NCBI GenBank assembly: GCA_964017185.1
Contig: OZ024869.1
Span: 62,026,761 to 62,090,760 of the forward strand
Length of the DNA: 64,000 nucleotides
From: Rugalucina vietnamica
Taxonomy: Eukaryota; Mollusca; Bivalvia; Lucinida; Lucinidae
Reading direction: 5' to 3'
The notes below the pieces were generated by a model that saw only the letters and a program-made list of their open reading frames with translations, made no database searches and had not been told where the DNA came from. Made by a program: the position numbers and the translations under genes. Positions 44,319-56,291 of this stretch are shown in pieces (position 1 is the stretch's first letter; every line of letters starts with the position of its first letter).

Positions 44319-44339
44319 CTGTGTATAGAATGAAACATT

Positions 44340-44660
44340 TCAGTTGTTTTAAAAGCACTGTAACAGAATCATGTAGGTTTGCACAAAACAGGCTATATAA
44401 TCATTGTCTAACTGTTCCTAACAGTACAACATAATGTAACCAAAATGTTTTCATGGCTATGAATTTCCAGAGACTGGAAAAGTTCCCTATGAAAGAACAA
44501 TGTACACTGCATGTATGACTTAATTTTCACTTTAATTCATTTGCCGTGAAGTGTTGTTTCTCTAAGAGTCAAGATAATAACTCACACATCGAAAATCAAA
44601 TACTTTACAATAAATGATAACCCAGAAATGGAAATTGGATTAAATGAATGACTGGAATAT
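44340..44660. other. Probable intron upstream of the large exon
   Basis: No open frame or splice pair is evident between the acceptor at 44319 and the first family-1 fragment. Confidence 0.4.
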
Positions 44661-44661
44661 A

Positions 44662-44926
44662 ACAAATAGTCCAAAGGGCAACGATTGCTCACCTGAGAGT
44701 CAACAAGACCACTGAACAAATGAAAAAGTAGTTGGGGTTTTTACTATATATGGGCATGGCAGCCATCTTAATCATGTGACCTGGGTTTTTTTATACGTTG
44801 GTTCCCTTTTTCTATAGATGCTTCAATCATATAAAATTTCGCTTTGATTGGCCAAACGGCTTCAGATGCCAGCTCGAGTACCATCCTATAAGCTCACCTT
44901 ACGAGCCTTTGGCTCAGGTGAGCTAA
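44662..44926 (+). mobile_element. Family-1 element, short internally deleted copy
   Basis: A worn 5' end (GTCCAAAGGGC, then GCTCACCTGAGAG) leads after about 60 bases to the last monomer and the 3' hairpin AAGCTCACC-TTA-CGAGCC-TTT-GGCTCA-GGTGAGCT, TAA at 44926. The GACGG microsatellite is lost. Confidence 0.75.
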
Positions 44927-45739
44927 AAACAACCAGCATATAAGTGAATAACTTTAGAAGAACCAGAGGACCATTGGTCCTGAGAACGCTCACCTGAAGC
45001 CTGATCTTGGAGTATTAAGTCATCATGAAATGACCTTGACCTTGAATACTCACACACCTTTATTGACTTCATAAGTTGTCTGCATCGGCAAAGTTTCAGG
45101 TCTAAGGCTGCAATAGTTTCCAAACCCAGTGATTTCTGAGAAAACCATAATTTTAATGACCTTGGGACAAGGTCAAGACATGATCTTGGCCTTCATTAAT
45201 TACTTACCTTCATCGACTCCATTAGTTGTCTGCATCTAGCAACTTTCAGGTCTCAGGCTGCAACAGTTTCCAAAATATCCATTGTTTTCGCCTTTTCCCA
45301 TGTAAAAGCCTATGTTTCCAAAATTGACCTTGCCGTAAAATAGGTCAAGGTCATCCAAGGGTCATCATTTTATCAAACTATGATGGGCTGGAGTCCCAAA
45401 TGCTACATACCAAGTTTCGTGGAAATCGGCCCACCGGTTCTGGAAAAGAAGATTTTTGAGTGGTTTTTACCATAGTTGGGCATGGCGGCAATCTTGGTCA
45501 TGTGACTAGAATTTCACGATCAAATTTTCGTTCCCCCTATCCATGGACGCTCAACATAAAATTTCACTTTGATTGGCCAAGCAGTTTCAGAGAAGAAGAT
45601 CTTTGAAAAGTGTGTATGGACGACAGACTGGCCAAGGTCAAGAGATGACCTTGACCTAACTTAATCGCATACCTTCATCTACTATATTAGTTGTTAGCAT
45701 CTACCACTTTTCAGGTCTCAGGCTGCAACAATTTTCAAA
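44724..45739 (+). repeat. Segmental duplicate of 56292-57309
   Basis: The short element end, the non-repeat spacer AACAACCAGCATATAAGTGA, and the 5' part of the next family-1 element occur in the same order and nearly the same sequence at 56292-57309. Shared unique spacer shows a duplicated segment and not two independent insertions. Confidence 0.8.
44963..45739 (+). mobile_element. Family-1 element (subfamily B), 5' part; resumes at 49746
   Basis: Starts CCAGAGGACCATTGGTCC, GCTCACCTGAAGCC. It breaks at TTTTCAAA (45739), where another element begins, and resumes at AAATCCATAGTTTTCAC (49746-49837) before it gives way to a minisatellite. The duplicate at about 57310 shows the unbroken sequence. 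Confidence 0.85.
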
Positions 45740-48700
45740 CCAGAGGACCATTGGTCCTGAGAACGCTCACCTGAAGCCTGATCTTGTAGTATTAAGTCAT
45801 AATGAAATGACCTTGACCTTGAATACTCACACACATTTATTGACTTCATAAGTTGTCTGCATCTGCAAAGTTTCAGGTCTCAGGCTGCAATAGTTTCCAA
45901 ACCCAGTGATTTCTGAGAAAACCATATTTTTAATTTTGATATTTAAATGACCTTGGGCCAAGGTCAAGACATGACCTTGGCCTTCATTAATTACTTACCT
46001 TCATTGACTCAATTAGTTGTCTGCATCTAGCAACTTTCAGGTCTCAGGCTGCAACAGTTTGTTTTCGCCTTTTCCCATGTGAAAGCCTATGTTTCCAAAA
46101 TTGACCTTGCCGTAAAATAGGTCAAGGTCATCCAAGGGTCATCATTTTATCAAACTATGATGGGCTGAGGTCCTTGCTACATACCAAGTTTCGTGGAAAT
46201 CGGCCCACCGGTTCTGGAAAAGAAGATTTTTGAGTGGTTTTTACTATGTATGGGCGTGGCGGCCATCTTGGTCATGTGACCTGGATTTCGCGACCAAACT
46301 TTCGTCTCCCCTACCCATGGATGCTCCACATAAAATTTCTTATTGATTGGCCAAGCAGTTTCAGAGAAGAAGATCTTTGAAAAGCGTGTATGGACAACAG
46401 ACTGGCCAAGGTCAAGAGATGACCTTGACCTATATTAATCACATACCTTCATCTACTCCATTAGTTGTTTGCATCTACCACTTTTCAGGCCTCAGGCTGC
46501 AATAGTTTTCAAAAAATCCATAGTTTTCACTTTTTCGCAAGTAAAAGCCTATGTTTCCAAATTTGACCTTGCCGTAAAATAGGTCAAGGTCATCCAAGGG
46601 TCATCATTTTATCAAACTATGATGGGCTGAAGTCCCCGATGTTACATAACAAGTTTCGTGGAAATCGGCCCACCGGTTCTGGAGAAGAAGATTTTTGAAG
46701 GGTTTTTACCATAGTTGGGCATGGCGGCCATCTTGGTCATGTGACCTGGATTTCGCGATCAAACTTTCGTCACCCCTACCCATGGATGCTCCACATAAAA
46801 TTTCACTTTGATTGGCCAAGCAGTTTCAGAGAAGATCTTTGAAAAGTGTGTATGGACAACAGACTGGCCAAGGTCAAGAGATGACCTTGACCTATATTAA
46901 TCACATACCTTCATCTACTCCATTAGTTGTTTGCATCTACCACTTTTCAGGCCTTAGGCTGCAACAGTTTTCAAAAAATTCCATAGTTTTCACTTTTCCC
47001 AAGTGAAAGCCTATGTTTCCAAAATTGACCTTGCCGTAAAATAGGTCAAGGTCATCCAAGGGTCATCATTTTATCAAACTATGATGGGCTGAGGTCCTTG
47101 ATGCTACATACCAAGTTTCGTGGAAATCAGCCAACCGGTTCTGGAAAAGAAGATTTTTGAGTGGTTTTTACCATATATGGGTGTGGCGGCCACCTTGGTC
47201 ATGTGACCTGGATTTCGCGATCAAACTTTCGTCTCCCCTACCCATGGATGCTCCACATAAAAATTTCACTTTAATTGGCCGCGCAGTTTCAGAGACGAAG
47301 ATCTTTGTAAAGTGTGTATGGACAACAGACTGGCCAAGGTCAAGAGATGACCTTGACCTATAATAATCACATACCTTCATCTACTCTATTAGTTGTTTGC
47401 ATCTACCAATTTTCATGCCTCAGGCTGCAATAGTTTTCAAAAAATCCATAGTTTTCACTTTTTCCCATGTAAAAATTTATGTTTCCAAATTTGACCTTGC
47501 CGAAAAATAGGTCAAGGTCATCCAAGGGTCATCATTTTATCAAACTATGATGGGCTGAAGTCCCCGATGCTACATAACAAGTTTCGTGGAAATCGGCCCA
47601 CCGGTTCTGGAGAAGAAGATTTTTGAAGGGTTTTTACCATATATGGGCATGGCGGCCATCTTGGTCATGTGAAGTGGATTTCGCGATCAAACTTTCGTCA
47701 CCCCTACCCATGGATGCTCCACATAAAATTTCACTTTGATTGGCCAAGCAGTTTCAGAGAAGAAGATCTTTGAAAAGTGTGTATGGACAACAGACTGGCA
47801 AAGGTCAAGAGATGACCTTGACCTATATTAATCACATACCTTCATCTACTCCATTAGTTGTTTGCATCTACCACTTTTCAGGCCTCAGGCTGCAACAGTT
47901 TTCAAAAAATTCCATAGTTTTCACTTTTCCCATGTGAAAGCCTATGTTTCCAAAATTGACCTTGCCGTAAAATAGGTCAAGGTCATCCAAGGGTCATCAT
48001 TTTATCAAACTATGATGGGCTGAGGTCCTTGATGCTACATACCAAGTTTCGTGGAAATCAGCCAACCGGTTCTGGAAAAGAAGATTTTTGAGTGGTTTTT
48101 ACCATATATGGGTGTGGCGGCCATCTTGGTCATGTGACCTGGATTTCGCGATCAAACTTTCGTCTCCCCTACCCATGGATGCTCCACATAAAAATTTCAC
48201 TTTAATTGGCCGCGCAGTTTCAGAGACGAAGATCTTTGTAAAGTGTGTATGGACAACAGACTGGCCAAGGTCAAGAGATGACCTTGACCTATAATAATCA
48301 CATACCTTCATCTACTCTATTAGTTGTTTGCATCTACCACTTTTCAGGCCTCAGGCTGCAATAGTTTTCAAAAAATCCATAGTTTTCACTTTTTCCCATG
48401 TAAAAGTTTATGTTTCCAAATTTGACCTTGCCGTAAAATAGGTCAAGGTCATCCAAGGGTCATCATTTTACCAAACTATGATGGGCTGAGGTCCTTGATG
48501 CTACATACCAAGTTTCATTAAAATCGGCCCAACGGTTCTGGAGAAGATGATTTTTGAGTGGTTTTTACCATATATGGGCGTGGCGGCCATCTTGGTCATG
48601 TGACCTGGATTTCGCGATCAAACTTTCGTCTCCCCTACCCATGGATGCTCCACATAAAATTTCACTTTGATTGGCCAAGCAGTTTCAGAAAAGAAGATCT

Positions 48701-49745
48701 TTGAAAAGTGTGTATGGACAACAGACTGGCCAAGGTCAAGAGATGACCTTGACCTATATTAATCATATACCTTCATCTACTCCATTAGTTGTTTGCATCT
48801 ACCACTTTTCAGGCCTAAGGCTGCAACAGTTTTCAAAAAATTCCATAGTTTTCACTTTTTCCTATGTAAAAGCCTTTGTTTCCAAATTTGACCTTGCTGT
48901 AAAATAGGTCAAGGTCATCCAAGGGTCATCATTTTATCAAACTATGATGGGCTGAGGTCCTTGATGCTACATACCAAGTTTCGTGGAAATCGGCCAACCG
49001 GTTCTCGAAAAGAAGATTTTTGAGTGGTTTTTACCATATATGGGCGTGGCGGCCATCTTGGTCATGAGACCTGGATTTCGCAATCCAACTTTTGTCTCCC
49101 CTACCCATGGATGCTCTACATAAAATTTCACTTTGATTGGCCGCGCAGTATCAGAGACGAAGATCTTTGTAAAGTGTGTATGGACAACAGACTGGCCAAG
49201 GTCAAGAGATGACCTTGACCTATATTAATCACATACCTTCATCTACTCCATTAGTTGTATGCATCTACCACTTTTCAGGCCTCAGGCTGCAATAGTTTTC
49301 AAAAAATCCATAGTTTTACTTTTCCCATGTAAAAGCCTATGTTTCCAAATTTGACCTTGCCGTAAAATAGGTCAAGGTCATCCAAGGGTCATCATTTTAT
49401 CAAACTATGATCGGCTGAAGTCCCCAATGCTACATACCAAGTTTCGTGGAAATCGGCCCACCGGTTCTGGAGAAGAAGATTTTTGAAGGGTTTTTACCAT
49501 ATATGGGCGTGGCGGCCATCATGGTCATGTGACCTGGATTTCGCGATCAAACTTGAAATGCCACTACCCAAGGAGGCTCCACATAAAATTTCAACTAGAT
49601 TGGCCAAGCGGTTTCAGAGAAGAAGATCTTTGAAATTGTGGACGACGGACGGATGGACGACGGACGACAGACGACGGACGGACGGACGCCGGATCATGGC
49701 CATCCTATAAGCTCACCTTGTGAGCCTTCGGCTCAGGTGAGCTAA
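45740..49745 (+). mobile_element. Family-1 element (subfamily B), complete, 4.0 kb
   Basis: The 5' hairpin AGGACC-ATT-GGTCCT, about eight 465-bp core units, a GACGGACGAC microsatellite and the 3' hairpin ending TAA at 49745 are all intact. Each 465-bp unit is three related monomers of about 155 bp, marked by GGTTCTGGAGAAGAAGATT, AGTTTCAGAGAAGAAGATC and CAGGCCTCAGGCTGCAATAG. The anchor AAGGTCAAGAGATGACCTT recurs at steps of 461-470 bp, and two neighbouring 931-bp pairs of units near 47.0-48.9 kb are almost identical. No protein-coding content. Confidence 0.9.
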
Positions 49746-49837
49746 AAATCCATAGTTTTCACTTTTTCCCATGTAAAAGCCTATGTTTCTAAAATTGACA
49801 TTGCCTTAAAATAGGTCAAGGTCATCCTATCCCATAT

Positions 49838-50248
49838 CGAAATCAGGTACAAAATAGGCACAAAATTTTGTACCTATTTTGTACCATTTATGTGCCTTTT
49901 CATTTTAGGCACAAAATAGGTATACCTATTTTGTACCAGTCTGAGAACTTAGAAATTTTACATGTGCCTTTCATGTGCCTTTGTGGACTTAGACTTTTTT
50001 GCCTATACCTATTTTGTGCCTTTCAGGACTTAGTCATTTTTTCATGTGCCTATTTTATACCTAGTTCAGACTTAGTCATTTTTTCATGTGCTTTTTATGT
50101 ACTTTTGAAGAACTTAGATTTTTCTGCCTGTACTTTGGACTTAACCATTTTGAAGAACTTAGATTTTTCTGCCTGTATTTTGGACTTAGCCATTTTGAGA
50201 TGTACCTTTTTTGTGCCTCTTCACAGACTTGTAATATTTTTTGACTAA
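49838..50248. repeat. GTACCTATTTTGTGCC minisatellite, copy 1
   Basis: Short units of the types TACCTATTTTGTGCC and ATGTGCCTTT repeat and change strand at a perfect 24-bp palindrome (49911-49934, half ACAAAATAGGTA). A second tandem unit, AGAACTTAGATTTTTCTGCC, occurs twice near 50110-50190. Related to 55680-56290. Confidence 0.75.
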
Positions 50249-50514
50249 AATCAGCCAGAAGGACATATGGATCGAAAACAATAGAATATAAAGATACATT
50301 ATAAAAATGGTCAAAATATCTTTTGTAAAAGCATGCTGCATTTTAATCAGGCTTAATTCATGAGATTTAAGCAACAACTTAATTTCATCCTAGGCTGTAC
50401 TAAGTCTTCTCAGAACAAATGAGTAGCCAACTCGTAACATTTATGAAATTAATTTGTATTGAATTGTTTCTTATAATATGGAACTAAAAGAAATATTTCA
50501 CTTCCAGACTGAAA

Positions 50515-52673
50515 CCAGAGGACCATTGGTCCTGAGAACGCTCACCTGAAGCCTGATCCTGCAGTATTAAGTCATCATGAAATGACCTTGACCTTGAATA
50601 CTCACACACCTTTTTTGAATTCATAAGTTGTCTGCATCTGCAAAGTTTCAGGTCTCAGGCTGCAATAGTTTCCAAACCCAGTGATTTATGAGAAAACCAC
50701 AATTTTAATTTTGATATTTAAATGACTTTGGGTCAAGGTCAAGAAATGACCTTGGCCTTCATTAATTACTTACCTTCATTGACTCCATTGGTTGTCTGCA
50801 TCTAGCAACTTCCAGGTCTCAGACTGCAACAGTTTCCAAAATATCCATTGTTTCCGCCTTTTCCCATGTAAAAGCCTATGTTTCCAAAATTGACCTTGCT
50901 GTAAAATAGGTCAAGGTCATCCTATGGTCATCATTTGATCAAACTAGGATGGGCTGGAGTCCCAAATGCTACATACCAAGTTTCGCGAAAATTGGCCGGC
51001 CGGTTCTGGAGAAGAAAATTTTTGAGTGGTTTTTACCATATATGGGCGTGGCGGCCATCTTGGTAATGTGACCTGGATTTCGCGATCAAACTTTCGTCTC
51101 CCCTACCCATGGATGCTCCAAATAAAATTTCACTTTGATTGGCCCAGCAGTTTCAGAGAAGAAGATCTTTTAAAAGTGTGTATGGACAACAGACTGGCCA
51201 AGGTCAAGAGATGACCTTGACCTACATTAATCACATACCTTCATCTACTCCATTAGTTGTTTGCATCTACCACTTTTCAGGCCTCAGGCTGCAATAGTTT
51301 TCAAAAAATCCATAGTTTTCACTTTTTCCCATGTAAAAGCCTATGTTTCCAAACTTGACCTTGCCGTAAATTAGGTCGAGGTCATCCAAGGGTCATCATT
51401 TTATTAAACTATGATGGGCTGAAGTCCCCGATGCTACATACCAAGTTTCGTGGAAATCGGCCAACCGGTTCTGGAGAAGAAGATTTTTGAAGGGTTTTTA
51501 CCATATATGGGCGTGGCAGCCATCTTGGTCATGTGACCTAGATTTCGCGATTAAACTTTTGTCTCCCCTACCCATGGATGCTCCACATAAAATTTCACTT
51601 TGATTGGCCCAGCAGTTTCAGAGAAGAAGATCTTTGAAAAGTGTGTATGGAAGACAGACTGGCCAATGTCAAGAGATGACCTTGACCTACATTAATCACA
51701 TACCTTCATCTACTCCATTAGTTGTTTGCATCTACCACTTTTCAGGCATCAGGCTGCAATAGTTTTCAAAAAATCCATAGTTTTCACTTTTTTCCATGTT
51801 AAAGCCTATGTTTCCAAAATTGACCTTGCCGTAAAATAGGTCAAGGTCATCTTAGGGTCATCATTTTATCAAACTATGATGGGCTGGAGTCCCAAATGCT
51901 ACATACCAAGTTTCATGAAAATCGGCCTGCCGGTTCTGGAGAAGAAGATTTTTGAGTGGTTTTTACCATATATGGGCGTGGCATCCACCTTGGTCATGTG
52001 ACCTGGATTTCGCAATCAAACTTTCGTCTCCCCTACCCATGGATGCTCCACATAAAATTTCACTTCGATTGGCCCAGCAGTTTCAGAGAAGAAGATCTTT
52101 GAAAAGTGTGAATGGACGACAGACTGGCCAAGGTCAAGAGATGACCTTGACCTAAATTAATCACATACCTTCATCTACACCATTAGTTGTTTGCATCTAC
52201 CACTTTTCAGGCCTCAGGCTGCAATAGTTTTCAAAAAATCCATAGTTTTCACTTTTTCCCATGTAAAAGCCTACGTTTCCAAATTTGACCTTGCCGTAAA
52301 ATAGGTCAAGGTCATCCAAGGGTCATCATTTTATCAAACTATAATGGGCTGAAGTCCCTGATGCTACATACCAAGTTTCATGGAAATCAGCCCACCGGTT
52401 CTGGAGAAGAAGATTTTTGAAGGGTTTTTACCATATATGGGCGTGGCGGCCATCTTGGTCATGTGACCTGGATTTCGCGATCAAACTTGAAATGCCACTA
52501 CCCAAGGAGGCTTCACATAAAATTTCAACTAGATCGGCCAAGCGGTTTCAGAGAAGAAGATCTTTGAAATTGTGGACGACGACGACGACGGACGGACGAC
52601 GGACGACGGACGGACGCCGGATCATGGCCATCCTATAAGCTCACCTTGTGAGCCTTCGGCTCAGGTGAGCTAA
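50515..52673 (+). mobile_element. Family-1 element (subfamily B), complete, 2.16 kb
   Basis: 5' hairpin, four core units, a GACGACGACGACGG microsatellite and the 3' hairpin ending TAA at 52673. Same ends as the 4.0-kb copy with half the core, so elements vary by monomer number. Confidence 0.9.
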
Positions 52674-53001
52674 TAAAATGAATCACAATGATTTTATTTT
52701 GTTTTCTTGTATTTATTTTCTTATGCTATTTTATCAGTAATTCTATAATATGTCATAACATTATTTAATATTATTCATGTATCTAATGACAATGGCATCT
52801 GGATGTACCTAAAATGTGCCTATGAGCCACTTAATGACTTTCTAATGACTCTTATCTCATGCACAACGAATTTTCTGTGTAAAATGAGATTTATGACCAC
52901 TAACTTGTACACAAAACACCCAAGATCTATGTAAAAATCTGCATTTTATAGAGAGGCATACACCAGTTAACATGTGGATGCAAGGAATTAACAGAATATA
53001 A
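52674..53001. other. No gene seen
   Basis: AT-rich spacer between two complete elements. Confidence 0.5.
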
Positions 53002-54643
53002 CTAGAATTGTCAGAGAATCTGACTATAGCCCCGCTTCTCAGCTTTTTTGCAGGGTGAAAAAAACAATGACAGGTAACTATCACAAGCTAGATCTCGTCA
53101 ATATTGATGCGCATACAAAATTTGGTCTGATTATGTCAATTCGTTCTCAAGATATTGAGCGGAAACGAAATTTTGACCTCAATAAAGGGCCATAACTCCG
53201 TCAAAATTTTGCGAAAAATGACGGGTAACAATCCCAAGCTAGATCTTGTCAATGATGATGTGTATACAAAATTTGGACGGATTCTGTCAATTCGTTCTCA
53301 AGATATTGAGCGGAAACGAAATTCTGAAGTCAATCAAGGGCCGTAACTCCGTCAAAATTTTGCGAAAAAATGATGGGTAACAATCCCAAGCTAGATCTTG
53401 TCAATGATGACGTGCATACAAAATTTGGTCGGATTCTGTCAATTTGTTCTCAAGATATTGAGCAGAAACGAAATTCTGACGTCAATCAAGGGCCATAACT
53501 CCGTCAAAATTTTGCGAAAAATGACGGGTAACAATCCCAATCTAGATCTTGTCAATGATGATGTGCATACAAAATTTGGTCGGATTCCGTCAATTCGTTC
53601 TCAAGATATTGAGCGGAAACGAAATTCTGACGTCAATCAAGGGCCGTAACTCCGTCAAAATTTTGCGAAAAATGACGGGTAACAATCCCAAGCTAGATCT
53701 TGTCAATGTTGATGTGCATACAAAATTTGGTCAGATTCTGTCTATTCGTTCTCAAGATATTGAGTGGAAACAAAATTCTGACGTCAATCAAGGGCCGTTA
53801 CTTTAAACTCTGTCAAAATTTTGCGAAAAATGACGGGTAACAATCCCAAGCTAGATCTTGTCAATGATGACGTGCATACAAAATTTGGTCGGATTCTGTC
53901 AATTCGTTCTCAAGATATTGAGCGGAAACGAAATTCTGACGTCAATTAAGGGCCTTAACTCCGTCAAAATTTAGCGAAAAATAACGGGTAACAATCCCAA
54001 GATAGATCTTGTCAATGTTGATGTGCACACAAAATTTGGTCGGATTCTGTCAAATCGTTCTCAATATATTGAGCGGAAACGAAATTCTGATGTCGATCAA
54101 GGGCCGTAACTCCGTCAGAATTTTGCGAAAAATGATGGGTAACAATCCCAAGCTAGATCTTGTCAATGTTGATGTGCACAAAATTTGGTCGGATTCTGTT
54201 GATTCGTTCTCAAGATATTGAGCGGAAACGAAATTCTGACGTCAATCAAGGGCCGTAACTCCGTCAAAATTTTGCGAAAAATGACGGGTAACAATCCCAA
54301 GCTAGATCTTGTCAATGATGATGTGCATACAAAATTTGGTCGGATTCTGTCAATTCGTTCTCAAGATATTGAGCGGAAACGAAATTCTGACGTCAATCAA
54401 GGGCAGTAACTCTGTCAAAATTTTGCGAAAAACAACGGGTAACAATCCCAAGCTAGGTCTTGTCAATGTTGATGTGCACACAAAATTTGGTCAGATTCTG
54501 TCAATTCGTTCTCAAGATATTGAGTGGAAACCACATATTCACGGAATCACGGAATAACGGAATCACGGATTCACAGATTCACGGAAAGACGGAAGGACAG
54601 GGTGAATCCAGTATAGCCCCACTTTTCCAAAGCGGGGCTATAA
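53002..54643 (+). mobile_element. Family-3 element (complete, 1.64 kb)
   Basis: Starts CTAGAATTGTCAGAGAATCTGAC (stem GTCAGA/TCTGAC, loop GAA), then TATAGCCCCGCTT. About ten monomers of 150-157 bp follow, marked by CAAGCTAGATCTTGTCAATG and TTCTCAAGATATTGAGCGG. Then comes an ACGGAATCACGGA microsatellite and a hairpin TATAGCCCC...GGGGCTATA ending TAA. Monomers are nearly identical. Open frames of 60-85 codons repeat with them and are not genes. Confidence 0.9.
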
Positions 54644-55007
54644 AAAGTAAGAATTTGACTTTTTACTTTCATACACTAGGTGTGATTACACATATTTTCT
54701 GGTATTTTTTTCAAATTTGCACTTTTGCTGCTACACTTTTTCAATCTGTTTGAAGTTTAGATTTAAAACAAATAAAACTGTAACTTACTGTTAAATGATT
54801 TGTTTGTTTAGAATTATACTTTTATCATAAATGTATGCTGAGTTAAACCTCCCATAATATGTACTATCTCTTTGACTTTGGGGTAAATATCTGAATATTT
54901 TGACTCCATACTGAGATTCAGCTTCTTGCTGACAATAGATGATGATTATGTCACATGTAACTACAGATTTTGGTGATATTTAAAGCTATTTTGTATTCAG
55001 TTTTATG

Positions 55008-55118
55008 TCCTTTTCAAGATAATTTCAGTTCATATTAGACAGGTCAATTATTAGGTGAGGCGAAAACAGGAGAACCCTAAGAAGAACCACCTGGTACATC
55101 CGCAAGCTGAACATGTGA
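55008..55118 (-). mobile_element. tRNA-headed SINE, copy 6 (body only)
   Basis: Minus-strand body and tail are present (CACCTAATAATTGACCTGTC, ending ATCTTGAAAAGGACATAAAA). The tRNA-like head is absent. A 12-bp inverted repeat CACAGTTAAGAA/TTCTTAACTGTG lies just after it (55122-55174). Confidence 0.6.
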
Positions 55119-55198
55119 CACACAGTTAAGAATGGTTAGTCACGGTAATGAAATAAGGGTTCTTAACTGTGACTTGGCCACAGGTAAGCCATTTTGAT

Positions 55199-55373
55199 CA
55201 TGCGCGGATCCAGAAATTTTCATGAGAGGGGGTCCAACGAAAATGGTAATTTTTGGTCACAGACGAGAGGGGGTCCAACCCCCCAAAAATCCCGAAATTA
55301 CCTTTTTTAGGTAAAATTTTCAAATTCCAGGGGGGGTCCGGACCCCCGGTCCCCCCCTCTGGATCCGCGCATG
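55199..55373. mobile_element. MITE with CATGCGCGGATCCAGA termini
   Basis: CATGCGCGGATCCAGA and TCTGGATCCGCGCATG are perfect 16-bp terminal inverted repeats, flanked by TTGAT on both sides (5-bp target duplication). G- and C-rich runs (GGGGGTCC, GGACCCCC) fill the interior. This type is common across marine invertebrates. Confidence 0.8.
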
Positions 55374-55419
55374 TTGATTACAATATATTTATTTGAGCAA
55401 CTCAAAATGGGAGATTAGT

Positions 55420-55642
55420 ACGACTGGGCTTAGGGGTTCTGACCAGGTCTGATATAAACCAGGCTGTATTGCCACAAAAATGGTTTCAAAAACATTTTTT
55501 TAAATGGTGGGTTCTATGTGGTAAAAGTAGAACATTGTGCTGATCAGTTGTTGTGAGCTTACAGTTTTTTGTATAACTGATCTGAGCATAGAGCTGTTTT
55601 CGAATGTACTAAAGGCAGGTTTTCTTATAATGTGGCTTTTTA
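55420..55642 (-). mobile_element. GAGCCGC palindromic MITE, copy 9 (remote)
   Basis: GGGGTTCTGACCAGGTCTGA, GTGCTGATCAGTTGTTGTGA and CAGGTTTTCTTATAATGTGG keep the order of the family in decayed form. Confidence 0.4.
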
Positions 55643-55679
55643 AAGTGGGGGGGGGGGGTATATTGCGTACCTATAATGT

Positions 55680-56290
55680 ACCTGAAGACTGCAATATGAT
55701 TGGCTGTTTTCAAGAACTAAGGTATGGTACCTAAAATGTACCCCTAGAAACAAACAGGTACACCAGGCACATATGAGGTACATTAGGTACATATTAGGTA
55801 CACTAGGCACATTATAGGTACACAATTTAACTACTAGGGCACAATAAGCACATTGTAATCTTGTGCATAGGCACATAATATGTACATAGGGCACACTTTA
55901 GGTACAAAAGGCACATAGTAGGTACAAAAGGCACATAATAAGTGCACTGGGCACAATTTAGGTACAGTAGGTACTTGAAAGGTACATTAAGGCACAAAAA
56001 AGATACAATAGGCACAAGATAGGTATATAGGCACATAACAGGTACACCAGGCACATTAAAGATACACTAGGCACGTTACAGGTACAAAGGGTACATTGCA
56101 GGCACATGTATAGATACAGTGAATTTCAAGTACAAAATAGGTACACTCTTATATTTGTATAAATGTACCTATTTTGTATCAGTTTGGCCCAGTTTCAGTC
56201 AATGGGCCAATCTTGTACAAAATAGGTATACCTATTTTGTGCCTATTTTGTACCCAGAAAATGTGCCTATTTTGTACTTTATTTTGGTAT
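55680..56290. repeat. GGTACA/GGCACA minisatellite, copy 2
   Basis: AGGTACA and AGGCACA alternate at 9-12 bp steps for over 400 bp, then switch strand at a perfect 24-bp palindrome (56217-56240). The frames across it are translations of the repeat. Confidence 0.85.
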
Positions 56291-56291
56291 G

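Noticed and set aside
53088..54470. CRISPR-like array
   Set aside because: The whole 150-157 bp unit repeats without short repeats and unique spacers, and the context is eukaryotic.
53155..54557. Overlapping 60-85 codon frames with NEILTSIKGHNSVKIL-like text
   Set aside because: They follow the 152-bp monomer of the family-3 element and break whenever the monomer length changes.
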